DNA of 64,000 nt from Plectrocnemia conspersa (lineage: Eukaryota > Arthropoda > Insecta > Trichoptera > Polycentropodidae): positions 1,054,001 to 1,118,000 of the forward strand of contig VTFK01000063.1 in assembly GCA_009617715.1 (NCBI GenBank), in the 5' to 3' direction. Below, piece by piece: positions 34,935-47,222 of the stretch. Under the pieces are notes generated by a model that ran no database searches, was not told where the DNA came from, and saw only the letters and a program-made list of their open reading frames with translations. How positions within the stretch are numbered: position 1 is the stretch's first letter; each line of letters starts with the position of its first letter. Both the position numbers and the translations under genes were made by a program.

Positions 34935-36590
34935 AAAATGAAATATTGCTCGATAAGAAATTTGTGCGAAAAAATTGAAAGAGTTGAGAGATGTCCTTAC
35001 GGATTATGTACCAGATGATAAGAAGATCATTTCCAAATTAAGAGAAAAATATTTAACTGATATTATAGTTATAACGAAGATTGGATCATTCCCTATTTTT
35101 TCTTTTCGCGATGCTCAAGCTTAAGTTTTATCCATAGCTTGGTATGAAAATAAAAAAGGCACTTCGGAAGAAGAACACTTGCGCGTAATGGAAGCTGCTG
35201 CGGCGATTATTAGAGAAGATATTCGATCTTCTGTTGTTGAGACCAAGTCTTATCCGCCCCCGAGTAAAATATTAATGAAGAAATTCCGAAAACTTTATTA
35301 CATTTTCTGCAAGAAGTTATTATAAAGAACAGAAAAGGAAAGACGGGGCATTTTAAAACGAAATACACAGCTATAAGACTTCCATACGAAAACGGCCCTT
35401 TTCTTCGCAGTTATTAATAGGCCTATCTGTATTTCTTCATAGATAAAATACAGATAGGCCAAACATCCAAAAATACTTTTGGATGTTTTGTCAAGTTTAG
35501 GTTTTTTCGCTTCATATAGTGATACTGTAAAATGTTAAATTTCAGCTGTTTATCACCCACAGCCTCGTAATCAACCATCATAGTCAAGTGCCTTAGTACA
35601 GTATGCAGCAGATAATGCAGAAAAATATTTATACTCTTGATGGCTATAATACTGTTCATATAATGGGAATGATAAAAATAATAACTCCAAAATCTGAAGT
35701 TATATCTGATGACCGCATAAAGAAATTTACAACATAACCAAGTGCAAAAGAGTTAGCAGCACTATCACATATACCCCTTCTAGTGTATGAAAATCATGTC
35801 GTACCCGGATTGAGCAAGAGATTCAAGTTCAAAATTTTAATGATGTAGAAGAACTAACCGAACAAATATTTAATGTAGTTGATTAGTTGTGGAAGTACGG
35901 AAAGTGGAAAAAGATCTCACCGTTGCCAGGGTGGAATGGATTTATTGAACAACTTACAAAAAACAATGAGAACTTTGTAACTTCTCGGATTCTGTTTCTT
36001 ACTTTTATTCATCATCCTGTGAGTAATATGGACACAATTTACACTACATTACAGTGTGCTATAAACACTGCCAAGAAACATGAACAAAGAACATGCTTAA
36101 TAACTTTTGATCAGCCGTTGTACATAAAAGCACGTGAAATCGTAGCAGCTTCAGATGCTAGCTCAGACTTGTCCAGAGTAGTTGTGAAACTAGGAGGCTT
36201 TCATATGCTTATGTCTTTTATTGGATGCATAGGGTATATAATGAATGGAAGCGGAATCAAGGAAGCTCTCAGTACAATTTATGCATCGAATTCTGTCGAC
36301 AAAATGTTGGATGGTCCCGCTTTTGCAAGAAGTATCAGAGGCCATACGTATTACTTTTGGCATTATCGATGATGATTTTTGAAGATATGGAGATTGAAAG
36401 TTATAATGCTTTAGATGGGTTCATTCAGCAGATAACAATTTGCGATGTTTTCTACGAAACTGTGGAAGAATGTACAGGTAACTCTGGCTCCGTAGTTTAC
36501 ATAGCGTTATCCTATAAACGGATGCGCGCTTCCCACTCCCCCCGCGCTATATCTCGAAAACCATTAACCATACGAAGAAATAAATTATAA
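34935..36590 (+). pseudogene. Decayed protein gene of the transposon
   Basis: Pieces of one protein read in order: KELRDVLTDYVPDDKKIIS and YLTDIIVITKIG (about 34977-35100), EEEHLRVMEAAAAIIREDIR (about 35170-35235) with SYPPPSK, and the longest intact part 35887-36372, containing TCLITFDQPLYIKAREIV, VVVKLGGFHMLMSFIGCIGY and GSGIKEALSTIYASNSVD. I have seen this ITFDQPLY / KLGGFHxLMSF / IYASN pattern in repeated uncharacterised invertebrate proteins but cannot name the domain. Stops and frameshifts (for example near 35124, 35320 and 36370) show it is inactive. Confidence 0.65.
35420..35488. repeat. Two adjacent perfect hairpins inside the transposon
   Basis: Stem 1: GGCCTATCTGTATTT (35420-35434) and its exact complement (35446-35460), with an 11-nt loop. 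Stem 2 directly follows: AAACATCCAAAA (35461-35472) and its exact complement (35477-35488), with a 4-nt loop. They interrupt the transposon reading frame. Confidence 0.8.
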
Positions 36591-36888
36591 CAAACTTGTA
36601 GAAAATTTTATTTTCTATAAGTTTTGTTAAACATTTAATGACATGCGACGCAAAAGAGGCGAGATATTAAAAAAAAAACGATTTTTATGACCTTTGACCT
36701 TTAATATCTTGATTAGCAGACACGATATCTTTTGAGACTTTTCACCATATATTTAGAACGCCAAAACAAAGGTCTGTGCAAAATTTCAGCTTGTTATCTT
36801 TCATTCCAAGGTTAAACCCTTATTTGACTGGACTATTAGTGTTACTATCGTTTTATAACACGCTGCTTTATAGGTGATAGCATACAAA

Positions 36889-37436
36889 ATGCTTGGTAAA
36901 ATAATAGTGAGTTTGCGTCTAATTAACTATTTTTAAGATAAATAGATTTTTATTTATTCTTATTTTTTTAGTTTTTTATTGTTGCGTTGTTTGTCGTTGC
37001 TGAGGGTCATTCCTTAGGGTTACCGTAAGTCAACAATTTTTTTTTTAATATCTAACATTATTTAAAAAAAAATCTTTTTAGTACCATACCCCAAGATGTA
37101 TACAACGATGATCATCATCACTGGCATCCGACAAATTTGGGGCCTGTGGTAAACACATGGCCTGCTGGAAGAATATATCCTGAGCCAGGATGGCCTGTGT
37201 CAAAAGTGCCTTACATTCCTGATTATCCTCGAGTATTGACAGGAGGATGGCCTGTCGTGCCCAACAATAATGATTGGCCTATAATAAGAACAATACCAAC
37301 GTCAGCAGGATGGCCTGATGTAACACATCACCCCACTTACAATGGATGGCCTGAAGTGAAAGTAAATGAATGGCCTGGAATAGATTTGAATCCAATTCAC
37401 AGCCATCCTGATGTTCCAAGAATTGCGATAAACTAA
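36889..37436 (+). CDS. Array gene 4: secreted WP-repeat protein, 5' UTR split by transposon
   Basis: Exon 1 36889-36906 (MLGKII), exon 2 36972-37024, exon 3 37082-37436. It totals 426 nt, 141 residues, in frame. Signal core FFIVALFVVAEG. The mature part differs from the siblings: instead of the RIYHHR block it has a DDHHHWH segment, then repeated (G)WP modules (for example GGWPVVPNNN, AGWPDV, NGWPEV, EWPG) rich in Pro, Trp and Asn. It ends RIAIN without the Ser-Trp tail. A donor GTGAGT (37439) follows the stop by 2 nt, as in the siblings; the acceptor of exon 4 is not clear. The coding part is intact despite the transposon in the 5' UTR, so it is either still transcribed (from the original TATA or from the element) or only recently separated. 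Confidence 0.8.
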
Positions 37437-37499
37437 TGGTGAGTTTTTAATTTGTATGTATTATTTTGTAATAAACAATTATACATTATTATTTAAATT

Positions 37500-40400
37500 T
37501 TACATATTTTGCTAAAAATATGTAATTTAAAAAAAATTGGGTAGTACATACAATGTAAAATATCCTAATTTTATGGCAAAAATTGGGATTAAAAAAGCGT
37601 TTCACAATATAATCAAATGTCTGTATGTACATTAACTAATTTTGTTTATATATAAACATTTTATTAAGCAAATATTTAATCTATTCTTTACCTTTCAACT
37701 CACAAAATAAAGCAAATAATAAAATATTTATGATTGAATATAATTTGTAAGAATATTATGCAAACATCTGTTTCTTAAAATAGCAAAAATTTACTATTCG
37801 GAATATAATTTTTACATTTTCATTAAAATCTGATTAGGTTCAGTAAATGTTTATTCATCGCCATGTCTCATTTGATTTATTTTAATATATAAGTAAAATT
37901 ATATGTTAGGGTAATTATGACAGTCGCTATGAATAATATTAATCAAAATTAACTAGATTCATATATCGTAATTATCGAAGGTTAAATTTAGATAATTTCG
38001 TAATTTTACTGTCATGTCACAGTAAACATAATATTTTAACGAATATAGTACAGCTGATTCACTATCTAAGCTAAATTTAATTTTTTGTTTGTTGGAAAAA
38101 ATTGATATTATAAAATTTATGGATATTGGTTATTTTTAAAACTTAAAATTCACTCATTTGGCATAACTAAAAAATACACTAAATTACAATGCGTACAGTT
38201 TTTTACTCTTTAAAAAGTTTCATAAAAATATAAGTCAAAATACAGGTCAAGGAAAAATCAACTTGTAGCGAAACTTACGTTAGTAGGTATATGGGTTTTC
38301 GAAAAGTATTGCCTTTTCTAAAACTTTTCCCTTCTATTAAATACAAAAAAAAAATATACACTCTTTCAGTGGGTTTCTTATGATATAAAGATAGGCATTG
38401 GTGCAAAGAAATAGTTATGCTACTTTAATTTAATACTACAATTATGGTGTCTACTTGATCAATGATACACTTATGAGATAAAAGGAGGCATCGGTTCTAA
38501 AGATCTCACGTACAGTATAAATTGAGAAAAAACACAATCAGATCATTTTATTTAAATTTAAATGTATGATGCTTCTAAAAGAAGCTTTATAATGTAAAAA
38601 ATATGTATTTGTAGTTATTAGTGAAAATATGTATCGATGTGCCAGAAGATTTAATCCTCTTTCTATAGTTAGAAATTAGTTCGTGAGCGAGTCTTTTGGA
38701 AATCTATTAATGATTTATATAGAGCAAGCATAAACAGTATAGTAAATCAGCTTCTAGTGATTATTACGTTAGAAAGATTTTACTGTCAAATAAAAAGAGG
38801 TAATAGTACTAAAAAATATTGCATATAGTACACGCAAACTTTTTTATTCATCATAAAAATGCTAGAAACTTTTGGTGTCAAGATATTGGGTTCTAAACAA
38901 TGCAGATTATAATATGCATTAAATTACAATATACATAAGTGACAAAAGATTGCATCTAAATCATCAAATTGCCATTTAAAAAAATGTCTAAAAATTAGTT
39001 AGTGAGTAATTCTTTCTTAGAGAAAACCCAACAATATATTCTATTTTTAGATTTATAAATGTTAAAGTAACTTTGATATGAACCATAAAAATATATTAGA
39101 CTTAGAGATTTTTAAAACAAAAAAAAAGAACAAAACACGTGACAAAAATTACCAAAAAATAAGAAGGTTCATTTCAAAATAATTTTGATGCCTTGAAATG
39201 AGATCCTGAATACCATGTATGAAAAATCATATAATGAAAAGAAAAGACCGTGTTTATTTTTTGAGGATGCCTTGGTTAAGGATCAAGGAACTATTTACTG
39301 ACTTATATTAAAATAAATGTAACAAGATTATCTATCTAATACAATTCTCGAAGATCTTAAAATTTCAAAAGAGCATTATTGCAATAAATAAATAAAAAAA
39401 AATATTAGCACAATATTCTACCCTCTTCTGAGAATTTTAAGTTATTAATAACTTGACTGATGGAATAACTATATATTTTTATTTAAATTTCATTAAATTT
39501 ATTTATTAATCTGCTATTCTTGAATATCTTACTGTTTTATTTATTATAAAACACACAATCAGGACCAAACATAAAAAAATTATTTGAATATAATATACAA
39601 TTATACATTGAATTTTTGTGTTATTTAATTAGAAGACAAATAAGTTCAATTAAAATACATTTTAATGCTTTTATTGACACAAAAGTTTGTGAAGTTATTT
39701 AAATCTTATTGAGACGATGGCTTAACTATGAATTTGTAATAGTTACTTTTTAATATAGACTGAATCGAATATGCCGTAATACAAAATCTCTCATTGAAGG
39801 TCAATGAATATAAGTACAGGAGTTAATTCCTCACAGACATGTCAGCAGACATTCTGAGACATTTTTTCTACTAGCATTCATACTTGAATTTACACATCGG
39901 ATCTTAAAGCAAGAGCCCTATAACTTGGACTGCAACTAAAAGAAGGCTGACTCAATTTTGGAGCAGCGAAGATCGCAGAAGCCGCCGCTTCTCTCTTCGC
40001 ATCGAGTCTAGTACACATAAAATTTGTAGACGCACGCAGAAAAACATTTCTAAGCATTAAATTTCTTTGGCCAGGTGAATTATGTAAAGATGTATGAATT
40101 TATATAAGAATAAGAAATAAATTACAATTATAAAAAATCCTTTTTTATTTTCTGTTTATGATAAAATTATGTATTAAATTATGTCTTCATAAAAATAAAC
40201 ACTATTTCGAACGATTCTAAAGCCAGAACAAGACATAAAAACTCTTTCTAAAGTTACAGAAGAAAAGTAGAAGTTTATTGTACACTCAAATTTTATAAAA
40301 TTTTCTTAGTTAATATATAATTCTAATAGTCAAAATAAGAATAATAAACGACATATTTTAGTCCATTAAAACAAGTTTATTTTTTTCAGTGGTGTGAATT

Positions 40401-41920
40401 TACGAGTACTGGAGTTGATATGGTTATTGAATATCTTAAACTGTTAAAATGCTAAGTATTTTTTTTTTTGTATAAAACGCTCATTTCAATATTAAAATAC
40501 TTTTTTAAACATACAATACATGTTACTGGTTTATAATCATTTTCATATATCAAATGTTGCTATAAGCTTCAATATAATAAAATAAAGTAATTAGGGGAAA
40601 AACTTAAAAACCTTTTGTTTTCTAATTAAAAGAAAAAAAATAGTAAGAAATGTAGAACAATCGATGAAATGATAATTTCTGTATATTTAGCTAAAGATCT
40701 GATTTATTAGGTCTCTAAAGCATCACATGTCTTGAAATTTTGTGGTAATAAATTTAAATTTCAAGTTGTTTTAATCGTAATCTCTAATAAATTAAATAAG
40801 TGGGTTAGTGTTGTTACGCAAAATATTTTTGTAATATTTTCTGATATATTATAGTCTATCCACAAAATGCTTGGTGAGTGTAACGAATTAGACAATTTTC
40901 ATTGTCTAACCTGTTCAATTTTTGGAGGGTCAATCAAGAGGTGCGATGTGTTAATGAGTAATGTCGTGCAAGAGAATTGAACCTTTTCGATTGACCATAC
41001 GTCTCAGTCTATCTAATATATCTATGGCTCTGTTGCGTAAAATAAGCATATCAAACTTTGTCACAATGAAATATTTGGTTTTCATTTAGTTTGTGCCGCA
41101 TTCATGAGCTTATTTTTATTTTCATTGTCATTTTAAGTAGTTAAAAATCATATATTTTCTAAAGCCTAAATTCTATATAAACATGTTATGCGTGGTTCTA
41201 ATCCGACTAACACTTTTAGCTGGTCATAATAAATTCGAAATCGAAGGACGCCCACGACCTTCTATGAGGTTTATGATTACAAAGCGAAATTTTTAGAACA
41301 ACCTTTGCACCGGTCATTTTTTAACAGTAACCATAACAAAAACATTTTTTAAGATTAAGTGCAGTTTATGCTGCTCTACTTTCCGGGCTAAACATTCTTT
41401 AAATATGATAAAATTACATTTTTATTGAGCACAAAATGATTTTTCGTACAATTAGTTCGTTTTTATAGATATATAATAGTCTGACGTACGTTCTACTATA
41501 CTAAATTTAAATATGATTCTAATAAAAATATACTGTATAAAATAAAAATTAACTATATAATCAGTTTTATTATGTTGAATATGAATTCAATTCATGGCTT
41601 ATTGTCCCGTAAGTAAGATCAAAGATACGAATTTTATATGTTAAAGGCAATTAGTTTTTTTATCATATTATTTATTTTTATAATTCTGTGATTTCGTAAA
41701 AATAATTTTATTGCAATTTTATTAATCTAAAGCAAAGAAAGTTAAAATTTTCTTGAGACTATCAGCTTATCCTCGATCATTTGCCAAAATGTCTCATTTT
41801 ACTTTACGTATACTATAATAAAAATACATCGTTATGATGTTAAAATATTTATGTAATTTAAAAATATTACCAGTTTAATAATTTTTATATATTTTGTGAG
41901 ATATTGAATAATGCATATTA
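37500..41920. other. AT-rich spacer between genes 4 and 5
   Basis: Mostly featureless. A GC-richer patch at 39940-40030 has no exon. ATGCTTG/GTGAGT at 40867 resembles a cut-down exon 1 of gene 4 but has no promoter or exon 2. From about 41925 the sequence matches the upstream blocks of genes 4 and 6. Confidence 0.4.
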
Positions 41921-41997
41921 GAGAATAATCTAATTAAAATGATGAATATACATTAACATTTTATATTTTCATAACGTTCGCACTCTATCATATACAC

Positions 41998-44087
41998 CAG
42001 TGTTTCCCACGGTGGGGCGTACGCCCCACCGGTGGGGCACCACGCCTCAGAGGTGGGGCACCACGCTTCAGAGATGGGACACCACGCTTCAGAGATGATA
42101 CACGTCGGAAATTATCAAATATTCCACATATAAATATAATTTGCTCGTTCACGACTAAATATACCTACGTGCGTAGGATTTCTTAAAATTTGATTTATAC
42201 CTGCTGGGCATGACGAATGCCTACTTTTTGTCTTCTGTGTGAAAAATCCTTTACCAATGAAACAATGAAACGAGGTCGTCTTGAAGCACATTTTAAGGCG
42301 AAACATAGTACTCATATTAATTCAGATATTATTTTCTTTCAAAATCTTAAAAGAAAAATTTGGAAAACAAACAACATTAACAAATCTATTTTGTGCACAA
42401 ACTGCAAGTATTGATCGTAGTCTTGAGGCTAGTTACCAAATTTCATTGCTCATCGCTAAATGTGGAAAAAAAAACCATACTATAGGAGAGGATCTAATCA
42501 AGCCATCAATATCAGCATTTTTTTAAAACAGTTCTACAACAAGATGACAAACTCGTGAAGGCTATGCCCTCCGCAACACTACTGTTTTCAGAAGAATATA
42601 CGAATTGAGTGAAAACGTTGAAATCCAACTTGTTGAAAAGCTGAAAACAAGAAAATTTTCACTACAAACGGATGAATCAACTTTGAGAGACAGTGAAGCC
42701 GTGTTGCTAGCTACGTAAGATATATTGATAAAAGAGAATTTGCAGAAGAAATGTTTTTCTGCAAATCATTAGAAAGCACCACTACCTCCAAAGATATATT
42801 TAATAAGCTAAAAGAATATTTAGATGTTAAAAATATACCAATAAAAAATATAATATCTTGTGCTGCAAATGGTGCCCCCAATATGATGGAAAAGAAAAAT
42901 GGCTGCTTAAAATTAATGAAAGACGAGAATCCAGATATGACTGTGGTGTTTTGTGTTATTCACAGGGAAAACTTGGTGGCTAAATACATTTCACCTGTTC
43001 TAAATGAGGTATTAAATTCCGTTATAAAGTGTATCAATATGATTAAAACTAGTGCTAAATCTGATCTTATTTATTTTGTGAAGAACAAAATGCGAAACAC
43101 GTAAGACTGTTACTTCACACTGAAGTAAGATTCAAAAGTAAATTCCTTTAAAAAAGATTTATGGAATTATTCGATACCATTTGTGATTTTTTTAAGCAAC
43201 CGATCTGATATGAAGTTTTTTTGATGACGGTCGACGGTAAAAAGCATTTGTAAGCTATTTAACTGATATATTTGAAAAAATTAAATATTTTAAATAGCCA
43301 ATTTCAAGGATCGGAGAAAACACTTGTCGATGCAAAAGCAAAGATATTTGCATTTACCACTTTTATCGAATTATCTAAAAAAAATATTTTTAATAACAAT
43401 TTTGAAAAATTTTACTGGCTCCAAAAATGTGAAGTGACTGATAATGCTAAACGTGTTATTTTGACCATCTGCAAACTTTATCAACTGATTTTAAAGAACG
43501 ATTTGCTGATTTAAAAGGGATACATTTTCCAGCTTGGTTGACACAACCAATGCTGGTAGATATTTTAAATGAAAATTTGTATGAAGAAGAACTTTCGGAA
43601 ATACAAAATGATAATTCGATTACAAATTTATTCAATATAAAAGGAATAATGGCATGGATGTGCGAAGAAACTAACACAAAATATCCTAATATTACTTTTG
43701 CATGCTAGAAATTTATTATTACCCCTTTCATCATCTTATTTAGTGGAATGTCGTTTTAGCGCCATAAGCGATTTACTCATAAAAAAAAAAAGAAATCGAT
43801 TGAATATTACAAATAGAGGGGACTTAAGACAGAAATTAACCAAGTTAGATCCAGACATAAAATTTCTTTGTAGCAAGCGTAAGTGAATTTAATAATTTAA
43901 AAATGGATTAGGCATTACCATTTTATTCTATTTTACTTACATTTTTAATTTGTATTTTGTAATTATTTCAATTATAATATACGTTTTGAAAATTTAACTA
44001 CTGTTTTATTAAAAAAATGCCGGTGGGGCATATGACTTTTGAAAAGACTACGGTGGGGCATGGCATAAAGAAGGCTGGGAAACACTG
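41998..44087 (+). mobile_element. hAT element, Buster-like, 2090 bp
   Basis: Terminal inverted repeats begin CAGTGTTTCCCA and end TGGGAAACACTG. The 8-bp target duplication ATATACAC is exact (41990-41997 and 44088-44095) and fits the nnnTAnnn pattern of Buster-type hATs. Subterminal features are a perfect 20-bp palindrome (42011-42030, arm GGTGGGGCGT) and three 21-bp direct repeats starting at 42031, 42052 and 42073. The perfect target duplication suggests a fairly recent insertion, yet the transposase is broken. It lies about 160 bp upstream of the gene 5 TATA box, inside the duplicated upstream block. Confidence 0.9.
42217..43886 (+). pseudogene. Broken hAT transposase (ZBED5-like)
   Basis: Pieces in order: a BED-type zinc finger (CLLCEKSFTNETMKRGRLEA then HFKAKH, from 42217); FSLQTDEST (about 42658), holding the first catalytic Asp of the hAT RNase-H fold; ISCAANGAPNMM and VVFCVIHRENLVAKY (42751-43104); a middle part with several shifts; and a C-terminal part (43698-43886) with YLVECRFSAISDLLIKKKR, the hAT dimerisation region. 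At least five frame interruptions separate the pieces, so no active transposase is made. Confidence 0.85.
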
Positions 44088-44234
44088 ATATACACTGTTA
44101 AATAATTTGCATAGTGCATAATATATCTACTAATAACATGCAAAATTCGTGTTAATAATTAATATTGATGAATTAATTCCACTCTGAAAAAAATATATTG
44201 GAATTTCTAAGAATCGATTATGTCATTACGCTTT

Positions 44235-44300
44235 TCCTTTCCGATTACTATATAAAGTTTCCTTCCGCAAAATAAATTCATATTGCGACTGACCGTTCAA
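44235..44300 (+). promoter_or_regulatory. Core promoter of array gene 5
   Basis: CCGATTACTATATAAAG with TATAAA from 44251. Initiator TTCATATT has its A at 44280, 29 bp downstream, then GACTGACCGTTC. GATTATGTCATTA (about 44217) precedes it, as before gene 6. Confidence 0.85.
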
Positions 44301-44352
44301 CTATAACTATCGTTTTATTAAATATAAAATTTAATATACCGAAAACATAAAA

Positions 44353-44919
44353 ATGTTACAAAAAGTAATTGTAAGTAAAAATTTTTTTTATTTATTTTAT
44401 ATTAAACATAAGTTTAGTTTTACTTATCAATTAAATATTTTTTAGTTTTCTATTGTTGCGTTATTTGTCGTCGCTGAGGCTGGCGGTTTATGGGATGGAC
44501 CGTAAGTATTTTGGATAGTAGTAATATCATTAAAATTGATTGACATGACATAATATTTTTTATGTATTTATAGCTCACATTACATACAACGCATATATCA
44601 TCATCGTGTGCACGAAGCGCCCTTGATTAAGCATGTACCCATCATTAAAGAAGTGCCTGTGATTAAATATGTGCCTATTGTGAGAGAATATCCAGTTATT
44701 CATCAGCATCAACATCACGTCCATGAACATTTACCTCACATTCAGGAGCACCAACCTCACTTTATTGAACACGAACCACACATCCATGAGCACGAACCTC
44801 ATTTCAACGAGTTCCAGCCTCACTTCGTTAAACATCAACCTCTTATCCATGAACACCAACCTCACTTCCATGAACCCCAACTTAACTTCCAAGGTCACCA
44901 TCATTCTCCATGGTGGTAA
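44353..44919 (+). CDS. Array gene 5: secreted protein with both VP hexads and His heptads
   Basis: Exon 1 44353-44370 (MLQKVI), exon 2 44446-44501, exon 3 44574-44919. It totals 420 nt, 139 residues, in frame. Signal core FSIVALFVVAEAG, then SHYIQRIYHHRVH. The core starts with hexads like gene 1 (KHVPIIKEVPVIKYVPIV, about residues 40-60) and continues with about eight H-x-x-E-H-Q-P heptads like gene 2 (about residues 66-125), ending HHHSPWW. It is therefore a mosaic of genes 1 and 2, either the ancestral type or a recombinant. The donor (44927) lies 7 nt after the stop; exon 4 starts at 44989, with TGTACATA at 45093-45100 and AATAAA at 45123-45128. A secreted, possibly metal-binding product is inferred. 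Confidence 0.85.
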
Positions 44920-45258
44920 AACAATGGTAAGTTTTGAATAAATATATTTAATTCGATTATTTGATTTTAAATATTTGTATATTTACAGATTTAAATAAGT
45001 GATGCTTTAAAACCATCTTCTCAACATAATATTCATTTTTAAGACAATGAAATGTATTGTGCTATAAAATAGAAATGTATAAATTATATTGATGTACATA
45101 TGTTATCTAAAATATTATTTATAATAAAAAAAATGTTATTTACTTAAATATTTTTTTTTACCTTTTATAAAATATAAGTATTTAATACATTATCTAAGTT
45201 GAATGCAGTAATCAAAACTAACCTACTTTTTAAAAATATTTTTAAAAGATATCATGTA

Positions 45259-45756
45259 TAGTCCATCCAAGATGTTAGCGCTCATCATCGTTGTGTTGGA
45301 AATAAGGGTGTGTGTACGCATGCATGCATACATATACAGTTTTCCGCGAATTTGTTTATACCAATAAGAGAACGTTACCAATACTGAATCAGGGCTGTTT
45401 TAAGAGTAGGGTGACCATACTTTTGAAATTGAATTAAAAATTATAATGTGTTATATTTTAAATTGTAATTTTGTAATCAATGAAACAATTCCTGTAATAT
45501 TCTATTGGTATTTTTAAAAATATTAAATTAAACAGATATTCAACCTGGAGAGTAATTCCAAAACCACTATCATGTTTTTGAGTTAAATATGTATATTAAT
45601 AAACAAAATAAGTAAGAAAATGATATTTTACACTTTCCTCAACAAATTTAATTAAAAAAAGTAAAAAATTAATTGCACTTGTAATTTCACATGGTCACCA
45701 TATTATTTTTTCTCACAAATACTGTGACGATGAGCGTTCATATCTTAGATGGACTG
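45259..45756. mobile_element. Tc1/mariner-like MITE, 498 bp
   Basis: Ends are inverted: TAGTCCATCCAAGAT on the left and CAGTCCATCTAAGAT (reverse complement) on the right. The similarity continues through CGCTCATC(A/G)TC. TA dinucleotides flank both sides (45257-45258 and 45757-45758). No coding capacity. A second inner inverted pair (GGTGACCATA near 45411, GGTCACCATA mirrored near 45694) is present. Confidence 0.65.
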
Positions 45757-46735
45757 TATGTATGTTTGATTTTTCATATTTGTACTTACTGTGAAAGACT
45801 AACTTTAAAACAATTTTAAAAATTAGATTGACTAATCACATTAAAATAGCAGTAGTAGCTACCATGTTTACAAAAAAATATATTTTGTAAAATTCCCCAC
45901 CATGTTTTATCCACATACTTTTGCAGTAGGTTGTATTTTTTAATTAATATCTACCTAAAACTTCGTCAGAATTTTAGAAATTTTATTTTGTAACAATATT
46001 AAGGAATGATGAATATCGATGTTTACACCTTTCACTTTTATCGTATTTTTTTCCTATTATTTACAATAATAATCGGTTCTAAAATGTAAATCGTTATACA
46101 TACATATTATTTATTAAAATTACCGGGCGGCTATTAATAAAAAAAATTGATGTTACTTAAGAAAATAACACACATATGCTAATGAGTGTATATGTATAAT
46201 TTACGATAATCAGTCAAATATTTGACACACGAAAAATGGTTTGACACATGAAAAAAAGTTTGACACATGTAAAATAAAGCAGTGCTTTTCAAAATTATGT
46301 TCAAGAAACTGAAAAAAATTGTTTAAATTAAATCTTTGCTGCACTATGTAATGACATAGTGTAACAATTAGTCTAAAATACTTGACAGATTTTATTGCGT
46401 GCTGATATAGTCTATATTTTAGGATTTTTTAATTAGTTGACAAATTTCTGTACAAAAAAACAAAAAATTGGTCGAAACTATTTAGAAATGAAAATTTGAT
46501 GGCCAAGATGAATATTTTTGGAAAACTCAATAAATAATTAAAAAAAAATTATATGTATCTAATTTTGCGATTTTAAACCATGTAAGATATTTTATTATAA
46601 AATAGTTTAAACTAAAAATCATTTAGAATAGTTTTAACTAAAATTCACGCACATGCCACTTGGTTCGTATTTAATAATTTATTACTTATCGTCAGAAAAT
46701 AGCACCAAAAAAGCAATGTATCAACTTTAAATTAA

Positions 46736-47039
46736 CCCTTTATGTGCTAGGTGCAGATAAATTCGAATCACTGTGTACGGCTCTTAAGTGCAAAATTTGG
46801 ATTTATTTCACGATCTTATTGATTTATTTCACGATCAATAAAAAAATCATAAAAAATCACGAAATTAGGCAATTATACAGTAAAAAATAAAATTAAAGAT
46901 TTAATCCTAAAGGTACATAAATATAGATGCAGCATATAATAAATATAAACATATAGACAATAGTAATTAAATTTATTTTTAAATGTATAATTGACTAATT
47001 ACGTGACTTTTTATGAAAATTGATTCAGCACTTAAAGGG
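46736..47039. mobile_element. Possible piggyBac-type MITE
   Basis: TTAA (46732-46735) is followed by CCCTTTATGTGCT, and the right end at 47027-47039 reads AGCACTTAAAGGG, its near-exact inverse. The right flank is CTTG rather than TTAA, so the target site is only half supported. Confidence 0.3.
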
Positions 47040-47222
47040 CTTGTTTTTGAGAAAAAAGTAGTGTTATTCTGTGATTTTTTTTTTTTTAAAAAAGGGCGTA
47101 ACAAACAATTTAACTGAAATTTTCATTAAAAATCGAATGCAGTGATGTTGTATAAAGCTTTTGGTGAAAATCTTCTAACGGAGAGTTAATAAATAGTACA
47201 AAGGTTTTTAAGAGACTTGTGA

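Larger units (their letters stand above)
34464..36835 (+). mobile_element. 2.37-kb DNA transposon with long TIRs and TTA target duplication
   Basis: Ends are TAGTCCAGTCAAATAAG and its exact reverse complement, flanked by TTA at 34461-34463 and 36836-36838. The terminal inverted repeats continue, diverged, for about 330 bp (34464-34802 and about 36513-36835), both including AGATATAGCGCG and ATCCGTTTATAG near their inner ends. A 3-bp TTA duplication would fit PIF/Harbinger-type insertion, but the encoded protein is not a recognised Harbinger transposase, so the family stays open. It is inserted in the 5' UTR of array gene 4. Confidence 0.85.

Noticed and set aside
40861..40885. Exon-1-like ATGCTTG/GTGAGT
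   Set aside because: No promoter block upstream, no exon 2 downstream; too short to support.
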